NCBI RefSeq assembly: GCF_008728855.1 | Contig: NZ_CP042906.1 | Location: 2,728,001 to 2,792,000 of the forward strand | From: Hypericibacter terrae | GTDB taxonomy: Bacteria; Pseudomonadota; Alphaproteobacteria; Dongiales; Dongiaceae | DNA length: 64,000 bases | Direction: 5' to 3' | Shown here: one piece after another, positions 20,450 through 29,461 of the stretch | How positions within the stretch are numbered: position 1 is the first letter of the stretch | Layout: each line of letters starts with the position of its first letter | The notes under the pieces: generated by a model | What the model saw: only the letters and a program-made list of their open reading frames with translations | Told to the model about the DNA's origin: nothing | Database searches by the model: none | Made by a program: the position numbers and the translations under genes

Positions 20450-22681
20450 CTACCAGGCGATCTGGTAGGACATCATGGCCTTGAAGTTGCGTCCGGCCTC
20501 GTTCGAGCCCGTGTAGACGCGCGTGTAGGTTTCGTCGAACAGGTTGTCGATGCCGGCCGCCAGGGTGAAACCGCGCAGGATCTCCTGCTGCGGCGCCCAG
20601 ACCGCGTAGATGTCGGTCACGACATAGCCGTCGCGCTCGAGCGTCGGATCGTCGGTGTTGGTGAAATCCTGGGCCCAGGTGATGTAGGAGCCGATCTGCA
20701 CATCGGCCGGCGGAATTTTGGCCGCGACGTGGAACGTCGTGGTATCCGGCTGCAGGTCGCCGAGCGGCTCGCCGGTCTCCGTGTTCTCGCCGTCGATATG
20801 CGAATAGGCGGCGCCGAAAATCATATAGTCGTTCTCGTACTGGGCCTCGAGCTCGACGCCGTCCAGCTTCGCCTTGTTGACGTTGTCGATGATCGTCGTG
20901 CCGTCGCAATCGCCGGGAATGAACGGGTTGCAATCGACGAAGGGCGCGGGCTGGATCACGTTGCGCGAGATCAGATCGTCGCCATAGATCAGGAACCAGC
21001 CGCCCTTGGCGGTGGCCCGGTCGTTCGCCATCAGCACGTCCTCGAAGTCGAGCCCCATGCCGGCCTCGACCGTGCGCGTGGTCTGCGACTTCAGGTCGGG
21101 ATTGGGCTGGAACCGGTTGACGATGGTCGGGAACGGCGGCCCCAGCGGAATCTCGAAATGCACGCCGGTCAGATAGAGGTCGTTGATATTCGGCGCCGAG
21201 AAGGCGTAGCCGTAGCTGCCATAGAACATCAGCCAGTCGGTCGGCATGTAGCTCGTGGCGATCTTGGGCGAGACGGCGGTGTCGACATTGTCGTTGGCGA
21301 GATCGCTGTCGGACGCGTAATAGTCGAACCGGACGCCGGGAATGATCAGGAAGTCGCCGGGCATGCCGAAGGGTGCCGGCACCGTGAACTCGGCCTGGGT
21401 GAACACGCCAGCCAGGTTGGAATAGGCGTCGGGCACGCCGGCCAGATCCTCGCCGTCATCGTCGCCATCCTGGTTGTCGCGATAGGCTTCCACGCCGTAG
21501 GTGAAGACGACATTGCTATCGGTCCCGAGGTCGAACCGGGTGCGGTTGTCGACCCGCATGCCCACGGTATCGAGGTCGCGCTTCAATTCCTCGCCCTCGG
21601 GCCCCGGCCCCAGATCGTCGATCCGCTTCTCGTGGATGTCGTTCTGCGTGTAATAGACGGTCGCGTCGAGATCGATCCACGGATTGCCCGGCTCGTGGAA
21701 ATTATAGGTGCCGCGCCAGGTCTGGGTGACGATGTCCTTGTCCTCGAGGCCGTCGTCCGTGGTCGACTGGGCGTTGCCGGGTTCGGTGGCGCTGCCGTCG
21801 TAGCGCAGCCAGGCGCCTTCGAAGCTGTGCGCGCCGGTCGTGTATTTGGCCTTGGCGAGCCCGCTCAGAATCTGGTCGTCGGCATCGAGCTCCTCGTCGT
21901 CGCCCAGATCGATATTGTCGGAATCGCGAAACACGAAGCTGCCGATCAGGTCGAGATTGTCGCCGACCTTGCCGAACATCGTGACGCCCGACGACACCTG
22001 GTCGTCGACGCTCTGGCCGCCGATGAAGCCGTTCATACCGAAGGTCTCGCCCGGCTCCAGGAAGTCGGAAGCATCCTTGGTGCGCAGCTCGATCACGCCG
22101 CCCAGGCCGCCGGAACCGTAGAGCGCGGAGGTGGCGCCGCGCACGACTTCGACGGATTCCAGCAAGGCCGGATCGAGGAAGAAGCGGCTGTCATGGCCGG
22201 TGATGAGGTCCTGCCGGGTGCCGTCAAGCAGGATGATCACATCCTGCGCGGTGAAGCCGCGGATGATCGGGGATTCGCCGTTGCGGCGCGGACCGCCGGC
22301 GAAGGTGACGTTGGGCACGCCCACCATCACGTCGTCGACGGTCGAAGGAATGCGCGTCTGGATCTTTTCCTGATCGATCACGCTGACGCTTCCCGGATAT
22401 TCGAAGGCCTCCATCGCGTTGCGGGTGGCGGTCACGGTCACCGGCGGCACCGACATTCGCGTGACCGGGCTGCCGGCCGGCGGCGGTGTCTCGGTGTTGG
22501 TCGGCGCGGTGCCATCCTCGGTCGCCTCGGTGCCGGTCTGGTCTGGTGACAGGGTTTGCGTTTGGTTTTGGGTCTGCGTCTGTGTCTCTTGGGCCCCCGC
22601 GGAGCTGCCGATAAGCCAGAGCGCGATCGGCAGCGCCAGAAATACGGAATAGGCCGTCACGCGTCGCAATAGAGTCGCCAT
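20450..22681 (-). CDS. hmuR: TonB-dependent haem receptor HmuR
   Basis: Outer-membrane receptor of 743 residues. A signal peptide (to about residue 30, ending SSAGA) is followed by a QTQTQNQTQT low-complexity stretch and Pro-rich linker. The TonB box region (VPPVTVTATR) is near 77-86. The plug has IRGFTAQDVIILLDGTRQD and VEVVRGATSALYGSGGLGGVIEL. The 22-strand barrel ends with an aromatic residue (MMSYQIAW), as required for BAM insertion. It is the second gene of the hemP-hmuRSTUV unit, preceded by a strongly structured 230 nt leader. Confidence 0.94.
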   Translation of the reverse strand: MATLLRRVTAYSVFLALPIALWLIGSSAGAQETQTQTQNQTQTLSPDQTGTEATEDGTAPTNTETPPPAGSPVTRMSVPPVTVTATRNAMEAFEYPGSVSVIDQEKIQTRIPSTVDDVMVGVPNVTFAGGPRRNGESPIIRGFTAQDVIILLDGTRQDLITGHDSRFFLDPALLESVEVVRGATSALYGSGGLGGVIELRTKDASDFLEPGETFGMNGFIGGQSVDDQVSSGVTMFGKVGDNLDLIGSFVFRDSDNIDLGDDEELDADDQILSGLAKAKYTTGAHSFEGAWLRYDGSATEPGNAQSTTDDGLEDKDIVTQTWRGTYNFHEPGNPWIDLDATVYYTQNDIHEKRIDDLGPGPEGEELKRDLDTVGMRVDNRTRFDLGTDSNVVFTYGVEAYRDNQDGDDDGEDLAGVPDAYSNLAGVFTQAEFTVPAPFGMPGDFLIIPGVRFDYYASDSDLANDNVDTAVSPKIATSYMPTDWLMFYGSYGYAFSAPNINDLYLTGVHFEIPLGPPFPTIVNRFQPNPDLKSQTTRTVEAGMGLDFEDVLMANDRATAKGGWFLIYGDDLISRNVIQPAPFVDCNPFIPGDCDGTTIIDNVNKAKLDGVELEAQYENDYMIFGAAYSHIDGENTETGEPLGDLQPDTTTFHVAAKIPPADVQIGSYITWAQDFTNTDDPTLERDGYVVTDIYAVWAPQQEILRGFTLAAGIDNLFDETYTRVYTGSNEAGRNFKAMMSYQIAW

Positions 22682-22800
22682 GCCCCTTGTCCTTGCTGGT
22701 TCAGCATTGTCCGGGGCTGGCGCGTCGGCCTTTTCACGGACCGACGGGTGGGCTGGCTGGGACGAAAGCTGCGTTGTTGAACCGGCGCCCGGAGCCCGGT

Positions 22801-22893
22801 CGTCTCAAGCCGACGGCTTGAGACGTGAATCGGTCTCCTGACTTTGTTGAGCGAGGGCAGGATTCACGGATCGGCTTGGTTCATGCCGATCCG
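22801..22893 (-). promoter_or_regulatory. Three nested/consecutive hairpins in the hemP-hmuR leader
   Basis: On the minus strand the 231 nt gap between hemP and hmuR can form three perfect stems in a row. They are 9 bp arms 22867-22875/22885-22893 (CGGATCGGC), 8 bp arms 22824-22831/22861-22868 (CGTGAATC), and 11 bp arms 22801-22811/22815-22825 (CGTCTCAAGCC, 3 nt loop). The ends of adjacent stems overlap by 2 nt, so they could be mutually exclusive. No T-tract follows. It may act as an attenuator, RNA-processing site or protein target. Confidence 0.55.
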
Positions 22894-22912
22894 ACCCTGA
22901 CCTCAGCGCCGG

Positions 22913-23182
22913 CTATTTCGTCAAAATGAGCTTCCCTCTCCCTGTGAGGCGGAGCCGATAGACCTCCTCGCCGTGATGGATCAGCAGCTCTTGCCTCCCC
23001 CGCAGGAGGTCGCGGCTGCTCACGCCCGAAGGTGCTTCCGTTTGCGGGTCAGACGCGGGTCGTGCAGGCGCGGTGCAAGCTGCATCCGCCCCCAGCCCGG
23101 CCTTGGCCCGGTCGGTGTCGATGGCGTTCAAGGTCAATCGATATCCCACCCAAGCACCTGGCCGCCGTTTGCGAACCACCAC
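22913..23182 (-). CDS. hemP: Haemin uptake protein HemP
   Basis: Small protein whose last 36 residues, SSRDLLRGRQELLIHHGEE then YRLRLTGRGKLILTK, are the diagnostic HemP/HmuP pattern. HmuP proteins are needed for, and in some rhizobia activate, expression of the haem receptor. From 23182 it is 89 residues, longer than the usual 40-70, because of an N-terminal extension (TDRAKAGLGADAACTAPARP) of unclear reality. The start is uncertain; GTG codons downstream are alternatives. It is the first gene of the haem unit, 231 bp upstream of hmuR, and divergent from tonB. Confidence 0.85.
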   Translation of the reverse strand: MVVRKRRPGAWVGYRLTLNAIDTDRAKAGLGADAACTAPARPASDPQTEAPSGVSSRDLLRGRQELLIHHGEEVYRLRLTGRGKLILTK

Positions 23183-23215
23183 ATCGGGCGGCCAGTACGG
23201 GTTTCTGATTAGCGC

Positions 23216-23254
23216 AATTGCGTTTCATTCGCAATTAGAATGATAATGATTATC
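23216..23254. promoter_or_regulatory. Palindrome plus Fur-like box between hemP and tonB
   Basis: In the divergent hemP/tonB region, a perfect inverted repeat AATTGCG-N7-CGCAATT spans 23216-23236. It runs into an AT-rich element GAATGATAATGATTATC at 23238-23254. That element resembles the Fur consensus GATAATGATAATCATTATC (repeated NAT triplets). It is well placed to control both the haem operon and tonB by iron. Irr or RirA boxes are alternatives in this class of bacteria. Confidence 0.6.
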
Positions 23255-23304
23255 TGAGAAAGACGTTTGCTTCATTGGGGGTAGTCTTGCGGTTGCCGGA
23301 GGGC

Positions 23305-24384
23305 ATGACGAAGCCGGCCATTTTTTCGGCCCTGTTTCACGGCTTGATCCTGGCCGCATTCATCCTCGCCTGGCCCAAGGAACCGCCGGCCCCGGCCGAT
23401 GCCGGCATGGCGGGCAGCGTCGCGGTCATGATCCTCAGCGGCGGCGGTGTTCCCGCCGCTGCCGCGCCGAGCACGCCGGCCCCCTCGCCCGCCGACAGCC
23501 AAACCGCCGAGATCGAGAGCGCACCCCCGGCCCCGCAGGCCACGGATTCTGTTCCTATATCGGATCCGGGCGCGGTCCCGGCCGAAAAGATGCCGCCGGT
23601 CGAGATGGAACTGGCCGAGCCGCCGCCGCTGATCGACGAAACGGAGTTCGCTGAAGCATCGGTGTCAGAAGCTGAGCCGATGACGCTGGCCGAGTTACCG
23701 CTCGAAGCGATGCCGGAGCCGCCTCCGCCTGTCGAAGAAGCGCTGGACGTCGAGAAAACCCTCGAGAAGCCCGTGGTGGAGGAACAGCAGGTCGCGGAGA
23801 AACCGAAGCCCCTGCCCGCGATTAAGCCGACACCGCCACGCGAGACCGCGACCCAGGCAAAGACCGCGCCGCCGCCGCCGCAACCCCTCGATATGCAGCT
23901 CGCCTCCCTAGCCCCCGCGACGGCAACCGCCACGGACGCGAGCCCCGCGGCGGCGGCTCCCGCTTCGACGGCAGCGCCCGCCGCGGCCAGCGCAGGCGAG
24001 AGCAGCAGCGACGCGGTCAGCCCCTCGCAAACGGCATCGCTCGAGACCAGCGCCGGTGCCGGAACGCCCACCGGGGCGAACTTCATGCCCGGCCCGTCGG
24101 CAGCGGAGCAGGCAGACTATGCGAGCCTGCTGGCGGCCTGGCTCGACCGCCACAAGGAATATCCCGACCGCGCCCGGCGCAAGCATCAGGAAGGCGTCGT
24201 GCTCTGCGAGTTCGCGATCGACCGCGAAGGCCATGTGCTGCGCTATCGCATTCTCCAGGGCTCGGGCTATGAGCTGCTGGACGCGGAGGCGAGCGATCTG
24301 ATGGCGCGCGCCAACCCGGTGCCCCCGCCCCCGGCCGGCATGGACCAGACCTATGTGGTGCCGATCGTCTTCGCGCTGAATTAG
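23305..24384 (+). CDS. tonB: TonB-family energy transducer
   Basis: Periplasm-spanning protein of 359 residues linking the proton-motive force to outer-membrane receptors. A single N-terminal anchor (PAIFSALFHGLILAAFILAW) is followed by a long Pro/Glu/Ala-rich rigid region. The C-terminal TonB domain runs from about 270 (YPDRARRKHQEGVVLCEFAIDREGHVLRYRIL cited in part; GSGYELLDAEA). The ATG at 23305 is chosen because GGAGG lies just upstream; an in-frame TTG at 23275 would add 10 residues. ExbB and ExbD are not in the window. It probably serves HmuR. Confidence 0.88.
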   Translation: MTKPAIFSALFHGLILAAFILAWPKEPPAPADAGMAGSVAVMILSGGGVPAAAAPSTPAPSPADSQTAEIESAPPAPQATDSVPISDPGAVPAEKMPPVEMELAEPPPLIDETEFAEASVSEAEPMTLAELPLEAMPEPPPPVEEALDVEKTLEKPVVEEQQVAEKPKPLPAIKPTPPRETATQAKTAPPPPQPLDMQLASLAPATATATDASPAAAAPASTAAPAAASAGESSSDAVSPSQTASLETSAGAGTPTGANFMPGPSAAEQADYASLLAAWLDRHKEYPDRARRKHQEGVVLCEFAIDREGHVLRYRILQGSGYELLDAEASDLMARANPVPPPPAGMDQTYVVPIVFALN

Positions 24385-26570
24385 CGCGTGGCGGGCATGG
24401 CGGCAGCGGGCGCCGGTGCCGGTGTCGGTGTCGGTGTCGCGACCGTCGGCAGCACATAACCGGCGCCGGCGAACTCGATCCCGGCCTCCTTGAAGCCGCT
24501 GATCAGCCGCTTCATGGCCTCGCGCTGGACGTAAGTCGGCCGGACCGGACGCACCGTCATCTTGAAGCGCATGACGGTCGCGGTGTCGGCCACCTCCGCG
24601 ATCCCCTGAAACTTCAGCGGCTCCAGAAAATCGTTCTTGAACTGGGGGTCCTCCATCATCGCAAGCCCGATCTTCTTGGTGACCTTGCGGAGCTTGTCGA
24701 GGTCGGTCTCGCGCACGAGGCGCAGATTGAACTTCAGCGTCGACCAGTCGCGGCTGAAGTTCGTGATCTGTCCGAGCTGACCGAACGGGATGGTATGGAT
24801 CTGTCCGTTCTGATGGCGCATGCGGATCGAGCGCAGCGTGAAGCCCTCGACCGTACCCTTCGCCTTGCCGACATCGATATATTCGCCCACCCGGAACGCA
24901 TCGTCCGCGAGATAGAAAAGCCCCGAGACGATGTCGTGGACCAGGGTCTGGCTGCCAAAGGAGATCGCCAGGCCGAAGATCGAGGCCCCGGCGATGACGG
25001 GCGTGATGCTGACGCCCAGGCTCTCCAGGATCGTCAGGGCCGCCGTGATGATGATGATGATGCCGAGCATCAGGCGCAGGATCGGGGCCAGCGTCTCGAG
25101 GCGGGTGGCGCCGACCGATGTCGGGCCGGTTTCGCTCTCCGGCCCCGTCACCCCCGCCCTGGGGCGGTCGCGCCGCCGTTCCGTCGCGAAGTGAACCGCT
25201 TCCCAAGCGAAATAGGCCAGAAGCGCCGTCACGACCGTCGTCGTCCAGGCCCGGCTGAACTGACTCCAGGCCTGCTCGTCGACCAGGTTGAGCACATCGA
25301 CGGCCCAGGTCCGCACCAGCACGGCGGCCGCCACGACCCACATGGTGGCACGAACGGCCCGCACCAGGAAGGGCAGCAACCGGCCGGGAGTTGCCTTGCC
25401 GGAGGCCGCGAGGACAGCGGCGCGATGTTGCCTCAGGATGAACGACCATAATGTCTCGGCGAACAGCAAGCCGATGAGAATGTTCAGCGTGAGGATGGCG
25501 CCGAAGGGGAAGGCGAACTGATCCGACACCGCGTCATAGATGCGGCCCAGGCCGAGCAGGATCAGGATCGGCAGCACGATCCAATGCCAGTGCTGCGCCA
25601 GCGCGACCCGGATGCCAACCCGCTGCCGGCTCTCGGGATCGATGAGTCCGAGGAGCCAACTGGCCATGGCGCCGCGCAGACTGAAGAGCACGACGATAAA
25701 GATGGCGATCTCGACGAAGCTGTTGGTCAGGATCGCTGCGGAAATCGCCGCCGGCGATGCGAGCAGGCCGATCCAGGATCGGCCGAGGACACCCACCAGC
25801 ACGCAAAACACGAGGAGCCGCAGGATATGGCGGGCGTTGCCGTCGGAAACCGGAGCGAGCCGCATCGCAGGCAATTCAGGCCGCAGATAGATCCGGAACA
25901 GAAGCCAGAACGCCCGCCAGGTCACGAGCCCTTCGAGAACGATCGCCGCGACCTGCGTCTGGAACCCTGCCCTCGCGAACAGGCTGCCCAGCGAGAACTG
26001 GGCCACCGCCCATAACGCGAGAAGCGCGCAGGCATCGAGGATGGCGATCCCCGCCACCCGCCACAGACCGCCTTCCGCGGAGAACCGCTGAACGACGGCG
26101 TTCCGTTTGGCGCGGGTCAGGCGTGCCATGCCACGGTCGGCCAGGACGGCCAGGGCCGTCATCAGGGCGAGCAGCCCGAGAAAGCCCCACGGCCCGCGAC
26201 CGCCGGCGCTGGTCCGGTCCAGCCGCTCCGGCAGGAGCGCCAGCTCGCCCCCGACCTCCGAATAGCCGCCGAGGACCGTCGGTATCGCGTCGACGGTGGT
26301 GCGGATCCGCTCCGCCAGCAGCTGCTCCTCGTTCCTGGCGGGCGTGGCCGAGGTGGGAGACGCGGGCGCCGCCACCAGGCCCTTCTCCGTCAGCGTCTGG
26401 ACGACCGACTGCCCGACCGCTTTGACCAGATCGTCATATTGCTGCTGGGTCATTCCCGCCGGCGGCGGTGCGGCGGCATCGGCCGAGACCGCCAGCGGGG
26501 AAGGCAGAAAAAGCCCGATCGCCACAATCAAGCAACGAATAGCGGCACCCACGGCACTACCTCGCTTCAT
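24381..26570 (-). CDS. MscS-family mechanosensitive ion channel (large form)
   Basis: Membrane protein of 729 residues. A signal-like N-terminus (LIVAIGLFLPSPLAVSADA) precedes a periplasmic region. Many transmembrane helices (about 120-500) follow, and then the MscS core. The pore-lining/beta-domain part starts near 510 with IIIITAALTILESLGVSIT, continues with SFGSQTLVHDIVSGLFYL and VGEYIDVG, and ends in a cytoplasmic alpha/beta domain plus a Pro/Thr/Ala tail. It resembles YbiO-type channels that protect against hypo-osmotic shock. Its stop overlaps the tonB stop tail-to-tail by 4 bp. Confidence 0.9.
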   Translation of the reverse strand: MKRGSAVGAAIRCLIVAIGLFLPSPLAVSADAAAPPPAGMTQQQYDDLVKAVGQSVVQTLTEKGLVAAPASPTSATPARNEEQLLAERIRTTVDAIPTVLGGYSEVGGELALLPERLDRTSAGGRGPWGFLGLLALMTALAVLADRGMARLTRAKRNAVVQRFSAEGGLWRVAGIAILDACALLALWAVAQFSLGSLFARAGFQTQVAAIVLEGLVTWRAFWLLFRIYLRPELPAMRLAPVSDGNARHILRLLVFCVLVGVLGRSWIGLLASPAAISAAILTNSFVEIAIFIVVLFSLRGAMASWLLGLIDPESRQRVGIRVALAQHWHWIVLPILILLGLGRIYDAVSDQFAFPFGAILTLNILIGLLFAETLWSFILRQHRAAVLAASGKATPGRLLPFLVRAVRATMWVVAAAVLVRTWAVDVLNLVDEQAWSQFSRAWTTTVVTALLAYFAWEAVHFATERRRDRPRAGVTGPESETGPTSVGATRLETLAPILRLMLGIIIIITAALTILESLGVSITPVIAGASIFGLAISFGSQTLVHDIVSGLFYLADDAFRVGEYIDVGKAKGTVEGFTLRSIRMRHQNGQIHTIPFGQLGQITNFSRDWSTLKFNLRLVRETDLDKLRKVTKKIGLAMMEDPQFKNDFLEPLKFQGIAEVADTATVMRFKMTVRPVRPTYVQREAMKRLISGFKEAGIEFAGAGYVLPTVATPTPTPAPAPAAAMPATR

Positions 26571-26773
26571 CCGTCAATGACTGTCAGCTCAGGATCGTCG
26601 TTTGGCGCATCCGGACAAGTCGTTGGAATGATGTCCGATTGGCCGGATTCGACTCTACGACGGCGGTCGAGCCGTCGCCATGGCGATAAGATTGCGGTCC
26701 TGGCCGCGGAGTCAGGGAGAAGGCGGATAGCGCGGGGGGAATGAGGGGACGGCACGGAACCGCCGTCGGCGCC
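26571..26773. other. Gap between COQ10-like and MscS genes
   Basis: I see no gene in these 203 bp. Both flanking genes are on the minus strand, so it must hold the MscS promoter or read-through. Three GANTC sites fall within 68 bp (26646, 26651 and 26709), but no convincing terminator or promoter motif is visible. Confidence 0.4.
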
Positions 26774-27223
26774 CTAGGCGACGTCGCGGCCGTAGAGCTG
26801 CCTGGCCCGGCTCTCGAAGGCCGCGACCATGCGCCGGACGGCCTCGTTGAAGAGCACGCCGATCACCTTCTGCAGCAGGGCCGATTTGAACTCGAAATCG
26901 ACGAAGAAATCGACCCGCGTGCGGTTCTCGCCCTCGGCGATGAACTTCCAGTGGTTGTTGAGATAGCGGAACGGCCCGTCGACATAGCTGACATCGATGC
27001 GGTGGTTGGCGCGGTCGGGCTTCACGATCGAGGCGAAGCGCTCGCGGAACATCTTGAAGCCGATCACCAAGTCGGCCTCCATCGTGCCGTCCGGCAGCCG
27101 CTTGCGGATGCGGGCGCCCACGCACCAGGGCAGGAATTCGGGGTAGCGCTCGATGTCGGCGACGAGATCGAAGAGCTGCGCCTGGCTATAGGGCAGGACG
27201 CGCTGTTCGGCGTGGGTGGGCAT
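26774..27223 (-). CDS. COQ10/RatA-like START-domain protein
   Basis: A 149-residue START/SRPBCC protein of the COQ10 family, opening with a short strand and YSQAQLFDLVADIERYPEFLPWCVG. The middle has the YVDGPFRYLNNHWKF and VDFFVDFEFKSALLQ strands and the C-terminus a long helix (FNEAVRRMVAAFESRARQLYG). Mitochondrial and alphaproteobacterial COQ10 proteins bind ubiquinone and aid respiration; the RatA toxin-like annotation is a paralogue name and not supported here. It follows lipA by 27 bp on the same strand. Confidence 0.87.
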   Translation of the reverse strand: MPTHAEQRVLPYSQAQLFDLVADIERYPEFLPWCVGARIRKRLPDGTMEADLVIGFKMFRERFASIVKPDRANHRIDVSYVDGPFRYLNNHWKFIAEGENRTRVDFFVDFEFKSALLQKVIGVLFNEAVRRMVAAFESRARQLYGRDVA

Positions 27224-27250
27224 GGGGGCGGATGAACCGGCGCCGGAGGA

Positions 27251-28207
27251 TCAGGCGTGGGCGGCGGCGAGCTTCGCCAGCCGGGCCGCCTTCAGCCGCT
27301 CGAAATCCTCGCCCGCATGGTAGGAGGAACGCGTCAGCGGCGAGCTCGCCGCGAGCAGGAACCCTTTTGACAGCGCCAGGTCGCGCATCTCGGCGAACTC
27401 GGCCGGCGTCACGAAGCGCTCGACCGCGTGATGCTTGGGCGTGGGCTGGAGATACTGGCCGATGGTGATGAAATCGACATCGGCCGAGCGCAGATCGTCC
27501 ATCACCTGCGAGACCTCTTCCTTGGTCTCGCCCAGACCCACCATGATGCCCGACTTGGTGAAGCGCGACGGATCGAGCTCCTTCACCCGCTGCAGCAACC
27601 GCAGCGAATGGAAATAGCGGGCACCCGGCCGCACCTCGCGATAGAGCCTCGGCACGGTCTCGAGATTGTGGTTGTAGACGTCCGGCCCCGCCGCGACGAC
27701 GATCTCGAGCGCGCCCTCCTTGCGCAGGAAGTCGGGTGTCAGCACCTCGATCGTGGTCTCGGGCGCCGCCGCCCGGATGCGCCGGATGGTCTCGGCGAAA
27801 TGCGCCGCCCCCCCGTCGTCGAGATCGTCGCGGTCGACCGAGGTGACGACGATGTGATGCAGACCGAGCTTCCCCACCGCCTCCGCCACATGGGCGGGCT
27901 CATGGGGATCGAGTTGGTCGGGCCGCCCGGTGGCGACATTACAAAAGGAACAGGCGCGGGTGCAGACCGAGCCCAGGATCATGACGGTCGCGTGCTTCTG
28001 CTTCCAGCATTCGCCGATATTCGGGCAGGCCGCCTCCTCGCAGACCGTGACCAGGCCCAGCTGGCGCATCAGCGCCCGGGTTTCCTGATATTCCCGCGAC
28101 ATCGGCGCCTTGACCCGGATCCAGTCGGGCTTGCGCGCGACCGGATTGTCCGGCTTGTGGGCCTTCTCGGGGTGGCGGAGCCGGGGAACGGTGGCGGATT
28201 CGGTCAT
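27251..28207 (-). CDS. lipA: Lipoyl synthase LipA
   Basis: Radical-SAM enzyme inserting two sulfurs into octanoyl groups on lipoyl domains, 318 residues. The auxiliary cluster motif [12 protein letters not shown] (C-x4-C-x5-C) precedes the radical SAM motif CTRACSFC (C-x3-C-x2-C). The C-terminal RSSYHAGE holds the conserved serine ligand region. The start at 28207 begins [15 protein letters not shown]; a longer ORF upstream overlaps the preceding gene and is rejected. It starts 5 bp after the stop of the third paralogue and serves the PDH complex encoded in the same cluster. Confidence 0.96.
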   Translation of the reverse strand: MTESATVPRLRHPEKAHKPDNPVARKPDWIRVKAPMSREYQETRALMRQLGLVTVCEEAACPNIGECWKQKHATVMILGSVCTRACSFCNVATGRPDQLDPHEPAHVAEAVGKLGLHHIVVTSVDRDDLDDGGAAHFAETIRRIRAAAPETTIEVLTPDFLRKEGALEIVVAAGPDVYNHNLETVPRLYREVRPGARYFHSLRLLQRVKELDPSRFTKSGIMVGLGETKEEVSQVMDDLRSADVDFITIGQYLQPTPKHHAVERFVTPAEFAEMRDLALSKGFLLAASSPLTRSSYHAGEDFERLKAARLAKLAAAHA

Positions 28208-28212
28208 GGGGG

Positions 28213-28839
28213 TCAGGATACCGTTTGATAACCCAGTTTCGCCAGGGCGTCTTGAGCAAGGCTTAAGACCCTGCGGACGTCGCTGATATCTTCGAAGGTG
28301 AGCCTCGGTATGTCCTCCCAACGACTCCCTTCGCCGTAGTTCACATATTCTCGGCGATAGCCGAAGACAAGGTCGCCGCTACCGTCGCGTCGGATATGGG
28401 TTTTGAAGCGGTTGACGAGATCGAGGGCACTGCTGTTTGGCTCTGCCTGACTTATCCGGAGCTTGATCGCCCTCCGATTGGTCAGGGCATAGACTGTTTC
28501 CTTCAAGCGTGTAGTGCGCCGATACGCTAGAACAGCAAAGATCGCCAGGAAGATCGCATTAAGAGCGAAGAGCGATACCCAGGGGAGCCAGTGGCCAGAG
28601 ACTTCGCTCCAACTGGACTGCCGGGCACCCAGCCACATCGCCAAAAGCACAAGGCCACTCGGCGCCAGGCTCACGCATAACAGAGCCGCAACAAAAGGCT
28701 TTCGGGTGTCGCCCCCTATCAGGCGGACCCGCTCCGGTTTTCCTGACCAGATCACTATTTCGCTCGGCGCCAGGAAGGGCTGGAACAACGAGCGATCAAT
28801 CGCCGATCCCTCAACGCTTGCCTCGTTCGTTGTCCTCAT
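28213..28839 (-). CDS. Two-helix membrane protein, tandem paralogue 1 (PH-like)
   Basis: A 208-residue protein of unknown function, the last of three tandem paralogues (28213-30151). Near residue 15 it has [22 protein letters not shown], two hydrophobic helices (about 51-70 and 85-105), then [23 protein letters not shown] and [13 protein letters not shown]. This recurring layout resembles bacterial PH-like membrane proteins of no known function. The start overlaps the stop of paralogue 2 (ATGA), so the two are coupled. Base composition is less GC-rich than pdh and lpd. It lies 5 bp upstream of lipA. Confidence 0.75.
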   Translation of the reverse strand: MRTTNEASVEGSAIDRSLFQPFLAPSEIVIWSGKPERVRLIGGDTRKPFVAALLCVSLAPSGLVLLAMWLGARQSSWSEVSGHWLPWVSLFALNAIFLAIFAVLAYRRTTRLKETVYALTNRRAIKLRISQAEPNSSALDLVNRFKTHIRRDGSGDLVFGYRREYVNYGEGSRWEDIPRLTFEDISDVRRVLSLAQDALAKLGYQTVS

Positions 28840-29450
28840 GACTTCGCCACATCGGCAGCCGCCAACAGCTTCAAGGCTGCCTCCTCGGCGAGCGCTCGCA
28901 CAGTGGCGGCATCCTCGATGTCGACAAATTCCAGCTTTGGATATGCCCGGGTGGTGCCTTTGCTTTTCAAGTAGACCAGATCGTAATCGAAGATGACTCT
29001 GCCGCTTCCATCCGACCGCAGAATCTGATCGAGCTGGTCCACCTCGCCAAGCGAAACCGACTTCAGCAGCTTGCCGTTCTTGCGGTCGAACGCCACAGCG
29101 CGTCGGTCCGACAGGAGATAAGTGACCCTCGATGGCGCGATCAACTGCCGGCCAATGCCCCACAGCATCACGCCCAGAAAGAGAAGGCATCCGATCATGG
29201 CAAAACCGAGATAAGCCTCGAGTTGGAAAGCGTCTCCCCGGTCGACCCCAGAAGGCGGTCCGGACACCGACCTGAGCCCGAGGATTAATCCAACAACCAC
29301 CAGCCCCACAAATAACCAGAAGATCTGATACCCAGCCTCGCCCCAATGAAAGCGAGGCCGTCCAATCCAGAGAACCTTCTCGCCCCGTTCCAGGAAGGGC
29401 TGGACCAGCGACCGGTCAAGCAGGGCGGGTTTGCCGAGATCCTCTCTCAT
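28836..29450 (-). CDS. Two-helix membrane protein, tandem paralogue 2 (PH-like)
   Basis: A 204-residue paralogue of its two neighbours. The shared blocks are LLDRSLVQPFLERGEKVLW (about 10-28), two membrane helices (about 45-60 and 80-98), TYLLSDRRAVAFD, LRSDGSGRVIFDY, and LEFVDIEDAATVRALAEEA. Identity to paralogues 1 and 3 is confined to these blocks, so they are old duplicates, not recent copies. Function is not known. It sits 12 bp after paralogue 3 and overlaps paralogue 1 by 4 bp. Confidence 0.75.
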   Translation of the reverse strand: MREDLGKPALLDRSLVQPFLERGEKVLWIGRPRFHWGEAGYQIFWLFVGLVVVGLILGLRSVSGPPSGVDRGDAFQLEAYLGFAMIGCLLFLGVMLWGIGRQLIAPSRVTYLLSDRRAVAFDRKNGKLLKSVSLGEVDQLDQILRSDGSGRVIFDYDLVYLKSKGTTRAYPKLEFVDIEDAATVRALAEEAALKLLAAADVAKS

Positions 29451-29461
29451 GGACGATCCAC

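Noticed and set aside
20729-22549. Plus-strand ORF of 606 codons
   Set aside because: Antisense shadow of the TonB-dependent receptor, which has a signal peptide, plug and C-terminal aromatic residue.
22560-22590. QTQTQ-encoding repeat in hmuR as a phase-variable tract
   Set aside because: The repeat units are degenerate at the DNA level, so slippage frameshifting is unlikely.
22824-22868. Cobalamin riboswitch upstream of hmuR
   Set aside because: GTCAGGAGACC resembles the 3' end of B12 riboswitches, but the conserved core (GCAACTG and the B12 box) is missing and the operon is for haem.
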